In this document: piece by piece, positions 57,594-64,000 of the stretch
Layout of the letters: each line of letters starts with the position of its first letter
Numbering within the stretch: position 1 is the first letter of the stretch
Notes under the pieces: model-generated
What the model saw: the letters and a program-made list of their open reading frames with translations, nothing else
What the model was told of the DNA's origin: nothing
The model's database searches: none
Program-made: the position numbers and the translations under genes
Origin: Paratinospora sagittata
Taxonomy: Eukaryota; Streptophyta; Magnoliopsida; Ranunculales; Menispermaceae
Direction of reading: 5' to 3'
Assembly: GCA_035771175.1 (NCBI GenBank)
Contig: CM069594.1
Span: forward strand, 9,548,620 to 9,612,619
DNA: 64,000 nt

Positions 57594-59502
57594 TGTTATC
57601 TCAAAGAACCCCATGATAAGATGTTTCGATGATTCCAAACTACTCATGTTTGTGTGTCTAATGATCTTGTTAAGTGTTTTAGAACTATCAAGAACCAAGA
57701 TCAAAGAGCAGAGCTTACAACTCTATTGAAACAATAATGTCTCAAGCTTTCAAGTACTTAGGATGTAAAACTTTCGATCAAATAAACTCTCAGCAAGCAT
57801 GTTTTGATCGATGTGTTTGAAATGTTTTCTTAAAAGATTTAATTTCTTAATTGGTTAAATTTTTAGTTTGATCAAATTTCCAACTGATTTGACTAAGTTT
57901 TGAAAAAACAAAATTATTTTACAAAACCAGTCTTTAAGTATTCAATCATGACGCTAATGTCTCAGCAACGCCCTTCTGGACTTGGTAAGTCTGGACGCTG
58001 ATGAAACATTAGGACGTTTACTTTGTCAGTAGCGCCCTTATTGAATCAACTAAGAAACTTATCAGAATGTTGATTGAACATCAGCTCGCTGATCGTCTTT
58101 AAACATCAGGACGCTAACTGTCTAATAGCGCCCTTATGTTTTCGGTCATTTTAATAGTGTTAAACTTCAAGACGCATACGTTTTTAGTAATGCCCTTATG
58201 TTTTCGAGCTTTAAATGTTAGGACGCTTACGTCATTAGTAGTGCCCTTGTGATTTTAAGTGTTTCAAAAATGTGTCAGGACACTTATCTTCAAATAGCGT
58301 CCTCACAACTTTATTCGCTTTTAAACGTTAAGTAGGTCAGGACGTTTACGTTCCAGTAGCGCCCTCACTTTGCAGTTCAACAGGACACTTACACTCTATA
58401 AGCACCCTCAAGGAACAAAACGAAAAATTGGCTTTACGCGTCAGGATGCTAATTGTCAAATCAGGACGCTAACCCTACACTGTCATAAAGTTGTGCCTTT
58501 GCACTTTTTCAGTTTATCTTTTCAAAAAATTTTATGCACAGAACCTTTTCCAGGCTTGTCAGAAATTTCTTCTAATGCATGAATCACGTCCTTTGAGACT
58601 TTCCTTTTTCATGCAACCTGGAGAGAATCATAATGTTCATAAAGATGATTTTTGCCATCTTCGTGAAAGATTATAGTTGTTGAGAGCTAATGTTCATTTT
58701 GAAATTCAAAATTCAAATGATCAATAGTTTTATCCTTACTATGTCTATATATACCAGCACTTAGAATCCAAACAAAGAACACCGAAAATTCTCGAGCCAT
58801 TACTTTTCAAAGTTAGTCGAATTTTCATATCGTCTTTCAAGTTAAACTGTTTTTCAAAGTGTTGTCTTTGAAAAATGTTTTAAGGATTTTCAGATTGAGC
58901 TTATCTCATATATTTCATTGAAAATCTGTTTGAAGTTTATTGAACTGTTTTACTCAAATTTTCAGCATGGTCTTAATCTCATATCATTTTTGCTGAAGGA
59001 AAATTTAAGTAATAATTCATAGAATACAGTTGTACTTTGTTTCATATCTTGTATACTATATCGAGTTGTAATAGTAGTTATAAAAATTGTTGAATACTTT
59101 TTTTTGTCTTTCAACAGTGGTCATTCTCAAGCCTGTAAGTTGAGAAGGTTTTAGGTTAGTCTCACACCCAAAAGTTGAGATACGTAGTTCTTTAGCCTGT
59201 GAGTCAAGACGTATAGGTTGGTCTCAAACCTGCAAGTTAAGCAGTGTATCGGTGTTTCTCACACCCGACAGTTGACAAAAAGTGTAACGATTTGGTTCTC
59301 ACCAGTAAGAGAATCCCTTAGTGAAGAGGTTTAAAAATCCTAACTGAGGACGTTAAGTAGTGAAGGTAGGCAAGTAGCCGAACCACTATAAATCGATTGT
59401 GTCAATTGATTTACTTTTCTACATTTTATTATTTTCCATTGGATCATTTTTAATTGTCTAAGTGTCCAATTCACCCCCCTCTTAGACATACCTGGGGCAA
59501 CA
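57594..59502 (+). repeat. S5: solo LTR, S family (1909 bp)
   Basis: Starts TGTTATCTCAAAG, ends GGGGCAACA; flanks CTCAT and CTCTT (one change). It interrupts gag of B. It has a GGACGCT array at about 57945-58480, a TATATATACC TATA-like box near 58746, a second array at about 59120-59313 ending TTCTCACCAGTAAGAGAA (59296-59313), GTAGTG...CCACTATAAA near 59357-59391, and TTCACCCCCCTCTTAGACATA before the end. No genes. Confidence 0.88.
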
Positions 59503-59954
59503 CTCTTCACTATTTTCGACTTCACTTGGGTTGCCGACCTAGGTCAGGAAGATTCTGAGCTCTGGCTCTTCTTCTTAGCATCCAATGAGTGACGCAAGTC
59601 CTTAGCAGGTAGGGATTTGTGATTGGAGCTCGGTGGTCGTTGACTTTGTACCAATCTCTACTTCGAAGTTACCCTTCGACATTTGCTTTCTTCCTCTTTC
59701 TGAGGTCGGAGGCTAGGAAGTGGTCGAAGGGAAAGTATTTCCCTTAGCACTTGCTATTGTTCCAAGACTACTTGGGACATCGTCTCGAGATTCTTCTCTA
59801 TAGCACTCATCCTTGACTTCTACTTATGAGCTGCATCTTTATGTTTTTTAGCAAAGTTCTTAGACTGCTTTTTGGGTGGTCTTCCCCTCTGGCCTTGGGG
59901 TGCCACGGGTGTGGTAGGTTATACTTCAACTAGAAGTTTTGCTTCTTGGCTCAT
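59503..59954 (-). pseudogene. Element B gag N-terminus
   Basis: ATG at 59954 reads MSQEAKLLVEV, then GRPPKKQSKNFAKKHKDA, MSAIEKNLETMSQVVLEQ and SNHKSLPAKDLRHSL, residue-for-residue similar to element A 9723-10100. This gives the reference for the lost start codon in A. Stops are present; S5 cuts the frame. Confidence 0.8.
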
Positions 59955-59984
59955 GGCTACAAAGCTTTCCTTGACTTATAGCGT

Positions 59985-60008
59985 CGAGTCCCCACAGACG
60001 TCGCCAAA
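59985..60008 (-). promoter_or_regulatory. Element B primer-binding region
   Basis: Directly inside the 5' LTR the minus strand reads TTTGGCGACGTCTGTGGGGA, close to the TTTGGCGCCGTCTGTGGGGA form usual for this group of plant elements. Confidence 0.6.
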
Positions 60009-60702
60009 TAATGGTGCAAGATTTGAAAAACACCAGTAGATGATGAGATGGAGGGGATACATTGAGTTGGAACCCAAGTAGATTGCCTGAGACTTTGACT
60101 TGAGAGGGAAAGAAATGAGAAGAATAGGCTATCGTAAAGAACACCGGTGTGGTGCTGCCCAAAGACCCTCCGATGCTTAAGTCAATTCACAACTCCTTAG
60201 AGTCAATAGTACTGAACTGAGTAGAAAATAACTTACCTTTTTCGTTAGGGGTGATGGATTTTTATAGAGAGTAGGGTCCTTGGCCGTAGTAGAGTGTTGT
60301 AGTGGAATTAAGAGAGCTAAGTAGTCTCTTCGTTGGACTGGGAGAGCTTTGTAACATTATCATAGTCAGACAATGAGTAATTCCTAAACTTGTCGAAATA
60401 GATCTCGCGCGATCCTTATCTGTGTCGAATAAACATTTTGTCGGTCAGCTCGGTATGCCGAGCTGACAATTGTTGTCTAATTGGCCACGTCGATCAGGTT
60501 GTACTTGGTCGGTACCATGGTACCTACTCGAAATCATGAATTGGTGTCTGTATCGTCGCTGTCAAGTCATGTCACTCCAATAGGTCGGTATTTGTAAGCA
60601 TCTGGTTAGTATCTTGTTTGCCAAGACTGACGTCGTCATTGGGTGGCTAGTCTAACTGATGATGCGGCATACAACTCAGTAAGCCGCGAAATGGGTCCAA
60701 CA
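60009..60702 (-). repeat. Element B 5' LTR
   Basis: 694 bp, alignable with the 3' LTR from end to end. In element orientation it starts TGTTGGACCC. It is followed on the outside by GTGCA, nearly the same five bases that flank the other LTR. Confidence 0.9.
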
Positions 60703-60707
60703 GTGCA

Positions 60708-62188
60708 TAAATTAACAAAAATACCCTTGGAAAAAAATTACAAAATTTCCCTTGAAAATTTTGAGATTACACTGATATTTTTTCGACCTTTTGATCTTAT
60801 CACTTGACCAAAAAATAAAAAAAATAACTAACTTGAACAAATTGAAAGACTTGGAATGAAATGAGCACAACCGCATTTGTGCGGCACATAGTTTACTCAA
60901 CTATCAATATTTAGTGAAAAAAAAAAAAAAAATTGTAATTTGTATTAAATGATGACTTGATTTTAAAATGGCCCGGATCATATTACTAAAGAGCCCCAAA
61001 AACACAAAATCAGTAACACGTCAGCTAAGCTCTTTTTATAAAAAATAATCACATAGAATTAAACCAGTTACAGTTGACTCAAATGCCAAAAGGAATCTAA
61101 AATAATTAAAGCTTGCCTTGTTTTCTTCTCAATTAATAAACGAAGTATCCACGAAGTACACTTGAAAAGTCAAATCCTATCCCATCTTTCCCGTATTGAT
61201 CTTGATCCTTAGCATTTCGTTTTTTCTTCATTTCTCATTAATTTCTTCTTCTATAAACCCACAATAATTACTCAATTAGTCAACTAAGGAACGAAAGAAC
61301 TAGCACAAGACGCCAAAATAAGTCTGATGTCAAGTTATATTTGACTCTTGGAATTTGCACACATCAAATTATTAAAAGAAATATTTAATTCTTCAAGATA
61401 CAGAATGATCAGGGCATGATTAATTTATATATAAATTAATACTCAATTCTTTGGTCATAGACTCATAGTCTGAATTAATAAGAGTAAACTATTTGTAATT
61501 GGTGTCTACTAAAATTGGCATAACTTATATTACAATTATAATTAAGAATTTCCTTGTGGCAATTTATCTTCGCGTTTGGTGGGAATAAAAACTAAGAAAA
61601 TTTCAATGTAACAAGTTTGCAACCTAAGCATGCACAGGTTTATATTTCTATATAATTAATAAAAATATCTTACAAAATGTATAAATAAAACTCCAAATAT
61701 ATATATATATTTTAAAATATAAAATTATTATTTAATAACTATCTATCTATGTTACATATAATACGAATACTTGAAAAAGTTCACCGTGCCACTAATTTGG
61801 CTGAACTTCTAAGACTACCCCTTTATTGTCATAGTTATGTTTTAAAATTAATTATAAGGCCAAATGTATAATTTAAGTATTTATATAAGTTCCCCTTCCC
61901 CTTCATGTCTCCTATTTTCATGTCACTTCAACTTGATTTTTTTTTTAAATCTTTTCTACCTCTTTTTTGTTTTTATTTCTAAACATTTTTTTATTTTAAT
62001 TAGAAAATAAAATGTTCACTTTATAGACGTTAGGACCCCTTCACAACTCTCAGGGCATCCTGACTGATACATAAATTTAACCATTTTATCCACAATAAGA
62101 TCATTAGACTTTTTTTAAGCCTCAGCCAGATTTCGGCAGAGTCTCATACGTAAATGAGTCATCTATCACATTCAAAACTTGTCCAACA
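60708..62188. other. AT-rich spacer, no gene recognised
   Basis: Host-like AT-rich DNA with an A tract near 60917-60932, an (AT)n run near 61700 and a T/A-rich stretch near 61940. The last about 90 bases (AGATTTCGGCAGAGTCTC near 62129-62146) resemble words common in plant LTRs, so an older LTR fragment may end here. No coding sequence. Confidence 0.45.
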
Positions 62189-64000
62189 TGTATTACTTGA
62201 TAGACACCCAAGAGGGGGGTGAATTGAGTGTTAACAGAATTTTTAGGACCTTTCACAAATATAGAAATGCCCAAGATAATTAAATTTGCAGTAAAAACAC
62301 AATGCACAAGAGATTTAGAATACTGGTTCGGCTTCTCAATCAAGCCTACCTCCACAACTTGATCATCTTGATCAAGATTTCCCAAATCCACTATCTAATC
62401 CTACTCGGGTGAGGATCCAACCGTGTTTACAAACGCCATCTCCCAGTTAGGGAAACTTCTTAGCTAGCTAACAAGCTAACTCAAAATACAGAGATCGTAG
62501 AGAGAAGTTGTTCTTTATCGAACAAACTTCGAAATACTTATAATAGAAACTGATTTCTCCCTAAGATGTCTCAGTTATAGGTTTAAAAAATAAGCATAGC
62601 TAAAAAGTAATGGAAGAAAATCACCTCAATTTGATCAAAACAACAAATAGATAGTTCAAGCACTTGATAATATTCAATGTTCACAAATGATGAAGCTTCT
62701 GAATCTCAACAAAAACATTGAATGCACAGGTTCTCCACTTCTTGGCGGCTTTCTAGTTTTTTTAAAACAATTGTCAAAATTTTGGAGAAATATAATTAGT
62801 GTAAAAGTTGTCTAAGTAGGGTTTTAATGATATATTATACACTAATCACACTTAAAAACCCTAAACCTAATGCGAACGACCAAGATTAGATGATTTAAAC
62901 ATGGTTTAACAAGAATTAATAGCCTGGATTGAATGCTTGAGTTTTAAACATCGAAAATCAAAATTTCAAAAAATTTCAAGTGGAGTGCGTTCTTGCCAGA
63001 GGGGTGTGTTTCACGAGAGAAAAAAAAAACTTTCTTCACTTTGAGGAACGTGTCCCTTCCTGCTGGAGCACGTTCCTTAAGACCCGAGAAAAATTCCACT
63101 GATTTGTCCAACTCTACTTGAATGCATTCCTCACTGTTGGAACACATTCCTCAACACCTGAGAGTTCTCGACATTTTTTTTCTTGCATGGAACACGATCC
63201 TTACTATTGGAGTGTGTTCCTCAATGACTCAGACAAAAATTTAGTGTTTTTTCTACTGGAATGCGTTCCTTCAAGAAAGAATGCATTTCTCAGGTACTTG
63301 AGAAACATTTACATGTCAAGAATGCGTTTCTTGATCATGTATGAGTTCGTTAGATAATTATACATTAAAAACATTCAAGGAACAAGTTTTGAATCGTGAA
63401 ACAAATCCCAAAAATTGACTTTACATAAGAAGGTGTCAAAGAGTGAGTTTCTCCATGAGGAGTGCGTTCCTTGATACATGAACACACATTTCAAAACTCT
63501 TTGAGAAAACATGCAACATGATCATTTAAAGCACTTATCATAAAAAGATGTTATCGATCATAACTGGAAACAATAAACAGAAAAAATTATGTAACTGAAA
63601 AACTAAAAACGGAGAAAATCGAAAATTTAATACTTAGAGGTTTTTAAGGAAAAACCGATCGAAAATCATGTGGCTGGTCAATCTAAGAGGAAACTGACAA
63701 CCTAAGAGAATCTAAACAATTACATGAAAATTTTCATTACAGTACGATGCTTTGATCTCCAGTTGACTTTTGGTTGACTTCTACTTGACTTTTGTTGATC
63801 TGCCACCCTGCCTTGACTTCATGCAAACCGGTTGAATCTTCTTGACTTCAACTTAATCATTCTTGATCTTGAGCTTCGATTTTGTTTTTCACTAAGTGGT
63901 TATTCACTTTTTCTTAAACACATGGCCAAAACAATGTTATAAAACTGAAAGCACTAAATTAAAATGTTAGATCTCATGGAATATTGTTTGTAATCATCAA
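62189..64000 (-). repeat. S6: partial LTR of the S superfamily, cut by window end
   Basis: In reverse orientation the end reads TTCACCCCCCTCTTGGGTGT...AATACA (left boundary TGTATTAC at 62189). GAAGCCGAACC and GAGGTAGGC words near 62325-62355 match the conserved block of S1-S5. Instead of GGACGCT it carries at about 62980-63480 an array of GTGCGTTCCT / GGAACRCATTCC units. No primer-binding site adjoins its left end, so it is a 3' LTR or a solo LTR; the rest lies outside. No genes. Confidence 0.65.

Larger units (their letters stand above)
45080..60702 (-). mobile_element. Element B: Ty3/gypsy Tat-lineage retrotransposon
   Basis: Read right to left: 5' LTR 60009-60702, TTTGGCGACGTCTGTGGGGA leader motif, gag, protease, RT, RNase H, second RNase H, integrase, a 3' region with a plus-strand gene, polypurine tract and 3' LTR 45080-45778. 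Flanks GTGCG (45075-45079) and GTGCA (60703-60707) fit a 5-bp duplication with one change. Solo LTRs S5 and S4 interrupt gag and protease, and insertion F interrupts the end of integrase. Gag and pol are clearly homologous to element A although the LTRs differ. Confidence 0.87.

Noticed and set aside
62122..62391. 89-codon minus-strand frame
   Set aside because: It crosses the S6 boundary at 62189 and includes the LTR-end block; no domain.

Overview
The window is nuclear DNA of a flowering plant, most likely a eudicot. It is AT-rich, holds one intact single-exon plant-type membrane-protein gene, and is otherwise dominated by nested LTR retrotransposons of typical plant lineages (Ty3/gypsy Tat, Ty3/gypsy Tekay-like chromovirus, Ty1/copia) plus small DNA-transposon remnants. 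No bacterial operons, tRNA, rRNA or CRISPR array were seen. Species cannot be told from the sequence.

Layout. 1-8.9 kb: host intergenic DNA with the one convincing host gene (4134-5153, + strand), two decayed LINE C-terminal fragments (2085-2430 and 5688-6097, both minus), an LTR-like promoter stretch (about 6.39-7.25 kb) and a short MITE (8605-8762). 8920-36282: Tat-lineage Ty3/gypsy element A (+). Its pol is split between RNase H and the second RNase H by a complete Tekay-like chromovirus C (13366-29021, minus, AAAAA target duplication). C is itself interrupted by two solo LTRs (D, 15866-18224, and S1, 21102-23971). A's 3' LTR is interrupted by solo LTR S2 and then cut off. 36.3-39.1 kb: two Ty1/copia fragments in opposite orientation. 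39.2-44.5 kb: a gypsy LTR fragment split by solo LTR S3, a CACTA-type end, hAT-like elements (one with a perfect 8-bp duplication) and a possible last exon of a host gene. 45080-60702: a second Tat element B (minus), interrupted by an LTR-like insertion F and solo LTRs S4 and S5. From 62189 to the window end: another LTR of the S superfamily (S6), truncated by the window.

The autonomous elements look dead. Sense genes of A, B and C carry many stop codons, and C has lost key residues of protease and integrase. Insertion order can be read from the nesting: A before C, C before D and S1, B before S4, S5 and F.

Most interesting: (1) five complete solo LTRs and one partial LTR of one family (S1-S6, about 1.8-2.9 kb), nearly all with 5-bp target duplications. 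They carry two arrays of short imperfect hairpins whose stem sequences differ between units and copies while pairing is kept, the look of compensatory change. (2) Elements A and B both carry, 3' of pol and on the opposite strand, a multi-exon gene with homologous protein segments and a shared intron position; in A it resembles the 'putative gypsy type transposon' family (PF04195). (3) Chromovirus C carries an extra gene between its 5' LTR and gag resembling the plant 'putative transposon protein' domain (PF20167 type).
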